Source: Paucibacter sp. KBW04 (lineage in GTDB: Bacteria > Pseudomonadota > Gammaproteobacteria > Burkholderiales > Burkholderiaceae_C). From it: a DNA stretch of 64,000 bases. The stretch is taken from NCBI RefSeq assembly GCF_003852425.1, contig NZ_QAJN01000008.1, positions 332,137 to 396,136 of the forward strand, written 5' to 3'. Both the position numbers and the translations under genes were made by a program. The first letter of the stretch is position 1. Each line of letters begins with the position of its first letter. Shown here one piece after another: positions 46,174 to 54,309 of this stretch. The notes beneath the pieces are model-generated. The model searched no databases and was not told where the DNA came from. It saw only the letters and a list, made by a program, of their open reading frames with translations.

Positions 46174-46861
46174 TCTCCAGCCGGTAGCGATCGGCCCGGT
46201 ACAAGCTCTTGGCGTACTCGATCAGCTCGCCCTTGTTCGATTGAGTGCTGCGCTCCACCAGCAGCGAGGGCGAGAAAGGGGCCACGCCCAGCAGGGCGGC
46301 CTCGGCCTCGTTCAGCACGGTGGCCTGGATCTGCTGATTGGCGCGCTGGATCTGCAAGCCGTACTGCTGCTCCAGCAACTCGTAGAAAGAGCCCTGGGCC
46401 AGGGCCGAGGCGTCCAGACCCGGCAGGCGTGACTGCGCCAGGTAGACGGTCTCCAGCGCCATCGGCTCCTCATCGGCCAGGCGCAGGCGGCGCACCTCCA
46501 GCACCGCGGTGCCCGGCACGATCTTGAGTCTTTGCGCCAGCTTGGCGCCCGCCGGCAGGGTGGTGGTGGAGAGCAAACGGCTGGACGGCGTCAGGCCACG
46601 TTGCCGCATCTCTTCCGAGAAGGACAGCAGGCGCGCTTCCTTGACGATGGCCTGCTCGACGACGAAGGTGCCCAGGCCCTGTTTGCGCTGCAGCAGGCCC
46701 TCGTCTTCCAGATCACTCAGGCAGCGCCGCAAGGTCTCGCGCGCCACATTGAATTGCTCGCTCAACATGCGCTCGGTCGGCAGCTGGGCGCCGCGTGCGC
46801 TCTGCTGGATCAGCTGCAACAGGCCTTGCCTGAGTTGCTCCCGTTTGCGACCTCTATCCAT
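46157..46861 (-). CDS. GntR-family regulator with UTRA domain (HutC type)
   Basis: The 234-residue repressor-type protein has an N-terminal winged HTH (QLPTERMLSEQFNVARETLRRCLSDLE, about residues 25-52) and a C-terminal UTRA effector domain (about 75-230). Residues RADRYRLEINVLR close the protein. Relatives sense amino-sugar phosphates. Between the murQ/kinase operon and the MFS/murQ2 operon, it is the obvious local regulator, and CCAT repeats at both divergent promoters are candidate targets. Confidence 0.92.
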   Translation of the reverse strand: MDRGRKREQLRQGLLQLIQQSARGAQLPTERMLSEQFNVARETLRRCLSDLEDEGLLQRKQGLGTFVVEQAIVKEARLLSFSEEMRQRGLTPSSRLLSTTTLPAGAKLAQRLKIVPGTAVLEVRRLRLADEEPMALETVYLAQSRLPGLDASALAQGSFYELLEQQYGLQIQRANQQIQATVLNEAEAALLGVAPFSPSLLVERSTQSNKGELIEYAKSLYRADRYRLEINVLR

Positions 46862-46924
46862 GGTCCGTCTCTTGTTTCTTGAAGCCGACGCGGCGGTCGG
46901 ATTGGAAAAGTCTAGCCCAGGGCC

Positions 46925-48217
46925 TCATGTCGGCTCGTCTTGCTTCTTGCCAAAGCCTTCCGGCACTCGAATCAGGCTGGCCATGATGAAGGAGGGCACG
47001 GTCGCCAGCAAGACCCAGAGGAAGAAGTTCAGATAGCCCAGCTGGTCTTGCAGCCAGCCGCTCCACATGCCGGGGATCATCATCCCTAAGGCCATGAAGC
47101 CGGTGCAGATGGCGTAGTGCGCCGTTTTGTGCGGCCCCTCGGCCACCAGAATCATGTACATCAGATAGGCGGTGAAGCCCAGGCCGTAACCGAACTGTTC
47201 GACGGCCAGGGCCGTGCTGATGATGGCCAAACTGCCGGGGTGATGCAGGGCCAACAGCACGAAGGCGATATTGGGCACATGCATGGCCAGCACCAGGGGC
47301 CAGAGCGCGCGCTTGAGGCCAACGCGGGAAATGACCCAGCCGCCGGTCAGCCCGCCCAGGGTCAGGGCGGTCAGGCCCACGGTGCCATAGGCGATGCCCA
47401 GCTCCTTGGTCGTCAGGCCCAGGCCACCGGCCGCCGTGCTGTCCAGCAAAAAGGGCGAGGCCAGTTTGAGCAGCTGCGCCTCGGGAAAGCGGTAGAGCAG
47501 CAAAAAGCCCAGGATCACCCAGATGCCGGGCTTGCGGAAGAACAGGGCAAAGACGGCAAGGAAGTCTTGGATCAAATGCCCAGCGCCGCTGCTGCCTTGG
47601 CCGCGGGTGTCGGCCGCCGGGCGGGGCAGGCTGAAGAAGTGATAGACCGCCAGGGCGGCGAAGAAGGCGGCCAGCACGCCAAACACCAGGGACCAGGCCA
47701 TCGTCATGCTGCCGGTGCGCTCTTGCAACTCGCCCGCCAGATAGACCAGGCCGCCCTGGCCGCCGATATTGGCCAGGCGATAGAAGGTGGAGCGCACGCC
47801 GACAAAGGCCGCTTGTTGGTGCTGGCGCAGGGCCAGCATATAAAAGCCATCGGCGGCAATGTCGTGCGAGGCCGAGGCAAACGCCATCAACCAGAACACC
47901 GCGAGGCTCAGCTTGAAGGCCTGCGGGCCGGGCAGGGTCAGGGCCACCATGGCGAGCGCCACACCGATCAGGAACTGCAAAGCCACGATCCAAGCCCGCT
48001 TGGTGTGGAAGAGCTCGATCAGCGGTGACCACAGGGGCTTGATCACCCAGGGCAGATACAACCAGCTGGTGTAGAGCGCGATATCGGTGTTGGAGAAGCC
48101 CAGGTTCTTGTACATGATGACCGAGAGCGTCATCACCACCACATAGGGAATGCCTTGGCCGAAGTAGAGGCTGGGGATCCAGAGCCAGGGGTTTTTGGAG
48201 TTATCGATTGGGTTCAT
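46925..48217 (-). CDS. AmpG-like MFS permease
   Basis: A 430-residue MFS protein with 12 TM helices. The N-terminal SLYFGQGIPYVVVMTLSVIM and LPWVIKPLWSPLIE blocks and the SASHDIAADGFYM motif resemble AmpG and related muropeptide/sugar permeases. The ATG at 48217 overlaps the stop of murQ2 by 4 bp, coupling the two. This supports import of a MurNAc- or anhydromuropeptide-type substrate. Frame extends upstream to 48337, but that part lies in murQ2. Confidence 0.87.
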   Translation of the reverse strand: MNPIDNSKNPWLWIPSLYFGQGIPYVVVMTLSVIMYKNLGFSNTDIALYTSWLYLPWVIKPLWSPLIELFHTKRAWIVALQFLIGVALAMVALTLPGPQAFKLSLAVFWLMAFASASHDIAADGFYMLALRQHQQAAFVGVRSTFYRLANIGGQGGLVYLAGELQERTGSMTMAWSLVFGVLAAFFAALAVYHFFSLPRPAADTRGQGSSGAGHLIQDFLAVFALFFRKPGIWVILGFLLLYRFPEAQLLKLASPFLLDSTAAGGLGLTTKELGIAYGTVGLTALTLGGLTGGWVISRVGLKRALWPLVLAMHVPNIAFVLLALHHPGSLAIISTALAVEQFGYGLGFTAYLMYMILVAEGPHKTAHYAICTGFMALGMMIPGMWSGWLQDQLGYLNFFLWVLLATVPSFIMASLIRVPEGFGKKQDEPT

Positions 48218-49104
48218 GAAAGCTGTTGTAAGGCCTGCCGCACGCTGCCCTGGGCAGCGTCCAGGGCGGCGCGCGCCTGCGCCACCGTGGCCTTCAGCTT
48301 CAAGGCCACGATGGCGACTTTGACATGGTGTTCGCACTGCGCCAGCACGGCCGTCGCGCTGGCTTCATCGACGCCCGTGGCCCGCATTGTCAGGTCCAGG
48401 GCGCGCCGCCGTAGTTTGGCATTGCTGGGGCGCAGGTCCACCATCAAATTGCCATAGACCTTGTTCAGCTTGACCATCAGGGCGCTAGAGAAGGTGTTTA
48501 AGGCCATCTTCTGTGCGCTGCCCGCCTTCATGCGGGTACTGCCCGAGATCACCTCGGGGCCGGTGTCCAGCACGATGCCAATGTCGGCCCGCAACACCAG
48601 TGGCGTGTCGGGGTTGTTGGCAAAGCCCAGGGTCAAAGCCCCTGCCGCACGGGCCGCCTGCAAGGCCCCCAGCGCATAAGGTGTGGTGCCCGAGGCCGCC
48701 AGCAAAAGCAGCACATCGTTGGCGCCGGGCTGCAAGGCGCGCAGATCGGCCGCGCCGCCGGCCTCATCGTCTTCCGCCCCCTCAACGGCGGCAAACATGG
48801 CGCCGGGGCCGCCGGCCATCAGGGACAGCGAGCGCTCGCTGGGCCAGGAAAAAGTCGGGTAAAGCTCCACGCTGTCCAGCACCCCCAGGCGGCCCGAAGA
48901 GCCTGCCCCCACATAAATCAACCGCCCGCCGGCAGCGATACGCGGCAGGGCGGCTTGCACCGCCGCCGTCAGCGCCGCGCTGGCGGCCTGCACCGCTTGT
49001 ACCGCCTGCAGCTGATCCTGCACCAGGGCGTCGACCAGGGCTGGCAGGGGGTAGAGATCCAGCTCGGCATGGGTGGGATGGGGCTTCTCGGTGTTCAGCA
49101 GCAT
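48214..49104 (-). CDS. murQ: N-acetylmuramic acid 6-phosphate etherase (copy 2)
   Basis: A second full-length MurQ of 296 residues with the SIS motif VGAGSSGRLGVLDSVE (65-80), catalytic Glu80 and Glu108 retained, and the same ELYPTFSWP variation as copy 1. It is clearly related to the gene at 44316 but differs through the first 60 residues and the C-terminus, so the duplication is not recent. It forms an operon with the downstream AmpG-like permease and is preceded by a 12-bp tandem repeat. Confidence 0.92.
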   Translation of the reverse strand: MLLNTEKPHPTHAELDLYPLPALVDALVQDQLQAVQAVQAASAALTAAVQAALPRIAAGGRLIYVGAGSSGRLGVLDSVELYPTFSWPSERSLSLMAGGPGAMFAAVEGAEDDEAGGAADLRALQPGANDVLLLLAASGTTPYALGALQAARAAGALTLGFANNPDTPLVLRADIGIVLDTGPEVISGSTRMKAGSAQKMALNTFSSALMVKLNKVYGNLMVDLRPSNAKLRRRALDLTMRATGVDEASATAVLAQCEHHVKVAIVALKLKATVAQARAALDAAQGSVRQALQQLS

Positions 49105-49121
49105 GGGGATCCACTCGGTGT

Positions 49122-49157
49122 TGGGGCGCTATCTGGGACGCTACTTGGGGCGCTAGG
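49122..49157. repeat. Three-unit 12-bp tandem repeat upstream of murQ copy 2
   Basis: Consecutive 12-mers TGGGGCGCTATC, TGGGACGCTACT and TGGGGCGCTAGG share TGGG(G/A)CGCTA. The array ends 18 bp before the murQ2 start (reading leftward) and lies in the bufA-murQ2 divergent gap; a binding-site array is possible. Confidence 0.6.
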
Positions 49158-49210
49158 CGCGAGTCATTTTGAGGCCAGCAGCGGTGGCTCCAAATATTTT
49201 TGCTGAGCGT

Positions 49211-49236
49211 GTAAGGACGGCGCGCTGTGCTGCGAC
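49211..49236 (+). promoter_or_regulatory. Possible ECF-sigma promoter of the bufferin operon
   Basis: GTAAGG (49211-49216) and CGAC (49233-49236) are separated by 16 bp. This resembles the GTAACC-N16-CGAA pattern described for the ECF factor SigF that controls bufferin genes in Caulobacter. It is 84 bp before the bufA ATG. No sigma-factor gene is in the window. Confidence 0.35.
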
Positions 49237-49319
49237 AGAGATTCGGCAGGCGCTCAAGAAAGAGCGGCTGCGATGTTTCCCCACTGTCCAACAATCCTTT
49301 CTTTCAACGGAGCCTCACC

Positions 49320-49613
49320 ATGCAAACCACCAACAACACGTCTTCTTCTTCTTCCTTCAAGTCCATCGCCACCGGCCTGAGCCTGGCCGCCGCTGCCGCC
49401 ACCTTGTTCGCCACCGCCGGCTTTGCCACCGCCGCCCAAGCCGCCGATGAGGGCATGGTCAAGTGTTCGGGCATCAATAGCTGCAAGGGCACGTCGGACT
49501 GCAAGACCGCCAAGAGCGAGTGCAAGGGCCACAACAGCTGCAAGGGCCAGGGCTGGGTCAGCAAGAAGTCGGCCGAAGAGTGCAGCAAGGAAGGCGGCAA
49601 GGTGATGAAGTAA
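49320..49613 (+). CDS. bufA: BufA2-type bufferin precursor (RiPP metallophore)
   Basis: A 97-residue secreted precursor with a Sec signal peptide (cleavage near AQA|AD, about residue 42). The core has six cysteines at 49, 55, 61, 68, 74 and 88 in a Lys-rich, Gly-rich context (KCSGINSCKGTSDCKTAKSE). This is the BufA2 pattern of periplasmic copper-binding bufferins. The MNIO enzyme encoded next door is expected to convert Cys residues to heterocycles before export. ATG 49320 is chosen because the signal peptide starts there; the open frame to 49227 adds no signal features. Confidence 0.87.
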   Translation: MQTTNNTSSSSSFKSIATGLSLAAAAATLFATAGFATAAQAADEGMVKCSGINSCKGTSDCKTAKSECKGHNSCKGQGWVSKKSAEECSKEGGKVMK

Positions 49614-49672
49614 GCCGGGACCGACGGTAACGCAAGCCCACCAAGGCCTCGTCGCGATCAGCGCTTCTCCGT

Positions 49673-50596
49673 ATGAATACCTCGAACACGCAAACACCTT
49701 CGCTCCAATCCACCTCCCTGTTGCAAGGCTTTGGCCTGGGTTTGCGGACCGAGCACTATGCCGAGTTCAGCGCGGATCACAGCGAGGCCTTGGCCTCGGG
49801 GCTGCGGCCCGATTGGTTGGAAATCATCTCCGAAAACTATATGGTGCCGGGCGGCAAGCCCTTGCACTATTTGGACCGCATCCGGCGCGATTACCCCATG
49901 GTCATGCATGGGGTGTCTTTGTCGATTGGCAGCAGCGATGCGCTGAACCTGGACTATCTGCGCGAGCTGAAGGCCCTGGCCCAGCGGGTGCAGCCGGCCT
50001 GGGTGTCCGACCATCTTTGCTGGACCGGGGTGGATCATCAGAACCTGCATGATCTGCTGCCCATGCCTTATACCGAGGCCTCGCTGGCCCATTTGCTGCC
50101 GCGCATCGCGCAGGTGCAGGACGTTTTGCAGCGCCCCTTGGTGCTGGAGAACGTGTCCAGCTATGTGCGCTTTGCCGCCGACGAGATGAGCGAGGCCGAC
50201 TTCGTGGCCGAGCTGCTGCGGCGCAGCGGCTGCCAGCTGCTGTTGGACGTCAACAATGTCTACGTCTCCAGCCGCAACCATGGCTTTGATGCCTGTGCTT
50301 ACATCGACCGCATGCCGCGAGAGCAGGTGGTGCAAATCCATTTGGCCGGCCATGAGGATCGTGGCGACCTGATTCTCGACACCCATGACGCGCCGGTTTG
50401 TGATGCGGTCTGGCTGCTCTACGCCTATACCGTCATGCGTCTGGGCCCCAAGCCCACCATGATTGAGCGCGATGACAAGATCCCGCCGCTGCAGGACTTG
50501 TTGCTGGAACTGAACCAGGCCCGTCGTCTGGCGGCCCATGCCCTGGGTTCGGCTCAGGTCGCCCATGCGTCCCTCAGCAAGGAGAGCCTGGTATGA
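49673..50596 (+). CDS. bufB: MNIO (DUF692) RiPP maturase BufB
   Basis: A 307-residue TIM-barrel enzyme of the multinuclear non-heme iron-dependent oxidase family. It carries the expected metal-ligand segments: [55 protein letters not shown] and DTHDAPV. In bufferin systems it oxidises precursor cysteines, with electrons from iron and oxygen. The gene follows bufA by 59 bp and overlaps bufC by 4 bp. Length 307 is slightly longer than usual (about 280), owing to the N-terminus. Confidence 0.93.
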   Translation: MNTSNTQTPSLQSTSLLQGFGLGLRTEHYAEFSADHSEALASGLRPDWLEIISENYMVPGGKPLHYLDRIRRDYPMVMHGVSLSIGSSDALNLDYLRELKALAQRVQPAWVSDHLCWTGVDHQNLHDLLPMPYTEASLAHLLPRIAQVQDVLQRPLVLENVSSYVRFAADEMSEADFVAELLRRSGCQLLLDVNNVYVSSRNHGFDACAYIDRMPREQVVQIHLAGHEDRGDLILDTHDAPVCDAVWLLYAYTVMRLGPKPTMIERDDKIPPLQDLLLELNQARRLAAHALGSAQVAHASLSKESLV

Positions 50597-51390
50597 ACAC
50601 GCTCCAGGTTCAGCAGCAAACCATGCGCTTATGTCTGCAGGGCGCCGATGCCCAGCAGGCGCTGAGCCTGGCTCAGACCTTGTTGCAGGACCAAGCCGCA
50701 CCCGGTCTGCGGGCTTACCGCGAGGCCTATCGCGCCCGTCTGCTGGCGGCTTTGCGCGATAACTACACCGTCTTGCAGCGCCTGATGGGCGATGAAGACT
50801 TCGACGCCCTGGCCCTGGCTTTTTTGCAAGCCCAGCCTTCGCAACAGCCGTCCATCCGCTGGTTCGGTGAGGGCCTGGCCGAGTTCATGGCCGGGCCGCT
50901 CTACGCAGAGGCCCTGGCTCATCCCGCCTTGATCGATTGCGCACGCATGGACTGGGCCTTGCGGGCGGCTTTTGACGGGCCGCATGCACCCTCATTTACT
51001 GCCGAGCGCTTGCGTGAGTTAGCGCCGGAGCAATGGGCCGGTTTGACGCTCACGCTGCAGCCCACCGTGCAGCTGCTACCCATGACTTGGGCGATAGAGC
51101 CGGGCTGGCGTTTGCTGCGGGCCTGGGAGCCCGAGTCTGGCGAAGACGCGCCCGACCTGCCCGAGCCGCAGGCTCTTGATCATGTCTTATTGATTTGGCG
51201 CCAGGGGCTGGAGACGCGCTGGCGTTCGCTGGATTCGCTGGAGGCGAGCTTGCTGCGGGCGGTGGCGGCGGGGCAGAGCTTTGCTGTGCTGTGTGACTTG
51301 GTTGCGGCTGTTCAGCCAGAAGCCGCCGCTCAGCTTGTGGTGCAGGCCTTGGGCGGATGGTTGGCCGAAGGCTTGCTGGCAGAGGCCTAG
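50593..51390 (+). CDS. bufC: BufC/HvfC-type partner protein (DUF2063)
   Basis: The 265-residue protein has an N-terminal DUF2063 domain ([41 protein letters not shown], residues ~29-70) and a second half with a [13 protein letters not shown] motif. In MNIO systems this protein binds the enzyme and presents the precursor. It is coupled to bufB by an ATGA overlap. The usual fourth bufferin-operon gene, a DoxX-like membrane protein, is not present here. Confidence 0.9.
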   Translation: MNTLQVQQQTMRLCLQGADAQQALSLAQTLLQDQAAPGLRAYREAYRARLLAALRDNYTVLQRLMGDEDFDALALAFLQAQPSQQPSIRWFGEGLAEFMAGPLYAEALAHPALIDCARMDWALRAAFDGPHAPSFTAERLRELAPEQWAGLTLTLQPTVQLLPMTWAIEPGWRLLRAWEPESGEDAPDLPEPQALDHVLLIWRQGLETRWRSLDSLEASLLRAVAAGQSFAVLCDLVAAVQPEAAAQLVVQALGGWLAEGLLAEA

Positions 51391-51410
51391 CGTTAACAAC
51401 CTTTTTTTCT

Positions 51411-52033
51411 TGACCGAAGGCCCAGCCGGGAGTTCGCCCCGGCGGGCGACCTTCTTTCTTGGGCGCCCAAGAAAGAAGGCAAAGAAACCGCCCCGAATGC
51501 CTGGCCCCTACGGGGTCCGCTGTGGTGCTCGGCTTCAACGGCCCGCGCCGAACTCACTGCGCTACGCTCCGTTCAAACAAGCGGCGCGAGCTAGAACTTG
51601 AAGGCGCTGCGCGCCGCCCGTTGAATCCTGCGCTCCTCGCCCAGGCAACACGGGGAACCCCAACCCCACTCGGCTCGCTGCGCATCGCCTCGATGACGCA
51701 GCAGCTAACGCTGCATGCGCTTGGCGCATGCAGCCCCTCAAGCCGATGCGTAGCGAGGCGTGACGGTATTCAAATCCCGTTGAGACTGGGTGAGGAGCGG
51801 AAACTTCCTTGGGCGTCGCGAAGCGACTTCGTGGACTGACTTCGCGCCCCCTGTTTGAACGGAGCGTAGCGAAGTGAGTTGGGCGCGGCCCAAGGAAGTT
51901 GAGCACCGCAACGGACCCCGCAGGGGCCAGGCGTCGGGTCGCCTTCTTTTGCTTACTTTTCTTGGCGAAGCAAGAAAAGTGAGTCGCCTGCGGGGGCGAA
52001 ATCCCCGCTGGGCTTTGGAAGTCTGCGTACCTG
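51411..52033. repeat. ~620-bp imperfect palindrome (inverted-repeat element)
   Basis: Almost the entire bufC-PH domain gap is one imperfect palindrome centred near 51720. Left arm 51499-51530 pairs with right arm 51901-51932 (29 of 32), and 51552-51579 pairs with 51852-51879 (27 of 28). The centre is CTGCATGCGC-TTG-GCGCATGCAG (51711-51733). Nested inside are a perfect 30-bp palindrome (51450-51479) and a 10-bp hairpin (51955-51980). Small open frames inside are low-complexity and look spurious. Confidence 0.85.
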
Positions 52034-52075
52034 ATTACCTAAGCGTCACCCTAAGCTCAACAATCAAACACTCGA

Positions 52076-53605
52076 CTAGCCCGCTAATCTCTCCCACAGC
52101 CTCCGCCGCAAGGCCCCCGCCACCTCGCTCGACAAAAAGGGAATGTCCAGCGCCCGAGCGTGCGCACTGCCCCCCTGCGTATCCGCCTGCAAACGCTGCA
52201 TGCCGAAAATCCGATCGAGGCCTGTGCTGTAGAGCCGCAGACTCTGCAGGCGCTCGGCCGAAACAATCACCCAGCGCTGCGTCAGGACTCCGCTGCGGAA
52301 CAGCAACACACTGCCGTCCACCTCGGCCCAGGCCGCAAAGCGTGCCCAGGCGAAGGCATGCCAAAGCCATGAACTCAGCAGCAAGACCAGGGCGCCAAAC
52401 AAGGGCAGGGCGGGCCAGCCGCGCCACAGCGCCAACACCAGCGCCGCCATGACAAGAGGCAGCAGCCAGCGGGCCTGACCGAGTAGGCGCCGCAGCGCCG
52501 TGCGGGGATGCAGGGGCTGCCACTGCAGAGCCGGCCAGTCCAGCTGCGGCAGACAAAGCTTGAGCAAGGCTTGGGCCTGGGCCGGGGTGGCGATGGGGGC
52601 CAGTTCGTGCAGCTGGCCCGAGCTTTCCAGACCATGCTCCTTGCCCAGCTTGCCGCCGGCCACATGCACCTCCAATTTGCAGCGGCCAAAGCGCCGGTGC
52701 AGCCAGCTCTGCACCAGCTCAAAGCGCTGCAAGCGCGGCAGGCGCGCACCGGCCCGCACCTGGGTGAGCAAGCCATAGCGCGCCAGCAGTTTTTCGCCCT
52801 CCAACTCCAGGCGGAAGTCGTGATACTTCAGCAAGGCCCAGACCAGGGACAGGCCGCGCAAGAGGATCAAGGCCGCCAACAAAGCCAGCAGCGAGGCCAG
52901 GATCAGGCCTTGCCAATGCTGCATCTGCAGCTCATTGATCAGCGTTTGGCGCAACCAGCGCAAGGGCACTTCGGCCGTGTTGAAAAACAGCTTGCGAGCC
53001 GCCTCGTTCTGCATCACAGCGCCGGTGAGCAGGGCCACCATCACCATGCCGCGGTTGGAGATCAGGCCCAGGCGCAGCAGCTCGGGCGTGGGCAGATGCA
53101 GCAGAGGCTGGGCGGCGGGGGCAGGGCTCGCAGCATCCAGCGGCTTGTGTTCACCGGCGCCGCGCAGCAAGGCCTCCAAGGCCAGGGCTTGCTGCATGCC
53201 CAGCACCTTCATCACCGCCTCCGGTTTGCCGCCCGAGGCGGAGTCCAGGCGCAGCTCGGTCACGCCCAGCAGGCGGTGCAGGCCGTTGCGACGCAGATGG
53301 ATGTTGTGGATGCGGGCAAAGGGCACATGGCGCTGGGTTTTGTCCAGCACGCCGTCGCGGATCAGCAGCTCGCCGGGATGCAATTCGTAGCGATAGACCC
53401 AGACCCGCAGACCCGACCACAGGGCTAGGCCGATCAAGGGCAGCAGCGCCCACATCACCCAGGCCTCCTCGCGCCGACCCAGGAAGAGGAAGGCGATCAG
53501 GGGCAGGGCCAGCTCCTTGAGTATGCCCGCCATGCCGAACAACCAGGACAGGGGATGCAGCCGCCCTTGCCTTGGGGCGGGCGTGTTCAGCTGGGGCTCA
53601 CTCAT
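52076..53605 (-). CDS. Large bacterial PH-domain membrane protein (YdbT-like)
   Basis: The 509-residue protein has several membrane helix pairs and three bPH2 (YdbT-type) domains, one after each pair: VYRYELHPGELLIRDGVLD near residue 75, LLKYHDFRLELEGEKLLARYG mid-protein, and DGSVLLFRSGVLTQRWVIV near residue 440. The function of YdbS/YdbT pairs is unknown; in some bacteria they are linked to antimicrobial-peptide resistance. It overlaps the upstream small PH-domain gene by 8 bp, an established pairing. Confidence 0.87.
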   Translation of the reverse strand: MSEPQLNTPAPRQGRLHPLSWLFGMAGILKELALPLIAFLFLGRREEAWVMWALLPLIGLALWSGLRVWVYRYELHPGELLIRDGVLDKTQRHVPFARIHNIHLRRNGLHRLLGVTELRLDSASGGKPEAVMKVLGMQQALALEALLRGAGEHKPLDAASPAPAAQPLLHLPTPELLRLGLISNRGMVMVALLTGAVMQNEAARKLFFNTAEVPLRWLRQTLINELQMQHWQGLILASLLALLAALILLRGLSLVWALLKYHDFRLELEGEKLLARYGLLTQVRAGARLPRLQRFELVQSWLHRRFGRCKLEVHVAGGKLGKEHGLESSGQLHELAPIATPAQAQALLKLCLPQLDWPALQWQPLHPRTALRRLLGQARWLLPLVMAALVLALWRGWPALPLFGALVLLLSSWLWHAFAWARFAAWAEVDGSVLLFRSGVLTQRWVIVSAERLQSLRLYSTGLDRIFGMQRLQADTQGGSAHARALDIPFLSSEVAGALRRRLWERLAG

Positions 53606-54140
53606 GGCCGGGCGCCGCTTTCAGCCGTGGCAGCAAGGCCTCGCGCAGGGCCTGGGCCTGGGCCAGGGGCAGGCCATGGATGCGGGTCTTGTGGTCGTGC
53701 GTGCCTGCCGTGTGCAGGCTCAGGCTGGCCATGCCCCAGCGGCGGTCCAGCGGGCCCTGGCTCACGTCCAGATGCTGCAGGCGCGCCATGGGCACCCAGA
53801 CCTCGCTGCGCCACCACACGCCCTCGCTGAGCACCACGCCCTCCTCGGGCAACCAGCGCGCCTGGTAGGCGGCAAAGTAGCGAGCTGCGTAGCGCCAGGC
53901 CAAGCAGGCGGCCAGCAGAGGCAGCAGGCCTGCGGCCCAGGCCCAGGGCTGGGGCATCCAGATCATGCAGGGCAGGGCGATCAGCCCGGTCGGCACCAGC
54001 GCGCCGAGCAAGCTCCAGAGCCGAATCACCTGCAGCAGGGCGGGCAGCTTCTCCAGGGGGCGTTCGGCGCGGTTCAGCGCCTTGATGGCTTGGGCCGCCG
54101 TGGGCTGCTCCTGGGGCAGGGGTGAGGCCGTGTTGCTCAT
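53598..54140 (-). CDS. Small bacterial PH-domain membrane protein (YdbS-like)
   Basis: The 180-residue protein has two TM helices (about 38-80) followed by a single bPH2 domain with WLPEEGVVLSEGVWWRSE and VPMARLQHLDVSQGPLDRR, the core of the YdbS family. ATG 54140 follows AAGGGAAC; the open frame to 54194 is not used. It is the first gene of the pair with the larger YdbT-like protein. Confidence 0.87.
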   Translation of the reverse strand: MSNTASPLPQEQPTAAQAIKALNRAERPLEKLPALLQVIRLWSLLGALVPTGLIALPCMIWMPQPWAWAAGLLPLLAACLAWRYAARYFAAYQARWLPEEGVVLSEGVWWRSEVWVPMARLQHLDVSQGPLDRRWGMASLSLHTAGTHDHKTRIHGLPLAQAQALREALLPRLKAAPGHE

Positions 54141-54309
54141 GCAGTTCCCTTTGTGTGATGGGCCAAGATTGGCTTGTATTTCTTGTGGGCGCATTCTGCC
54201 GCGCCGAGCTCTTGGCGGTGCATATACCTGTGACGTAGAAGTTCAGGCGCTGAGCGAGCAAGAGAATTGCTTAGCATCTGCATCCCCACACCAATCGAAA
54301 GTCCTTCTC

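Noticed and set aside
51562..51906. Small minus-strand open frame inside the large palindrome
   Set aside because: Its product is made of repeat-derived, Arg/Ser-rich sequence of the kind often mis-annotated as hypothetical in repeats; no ribosome site was found.
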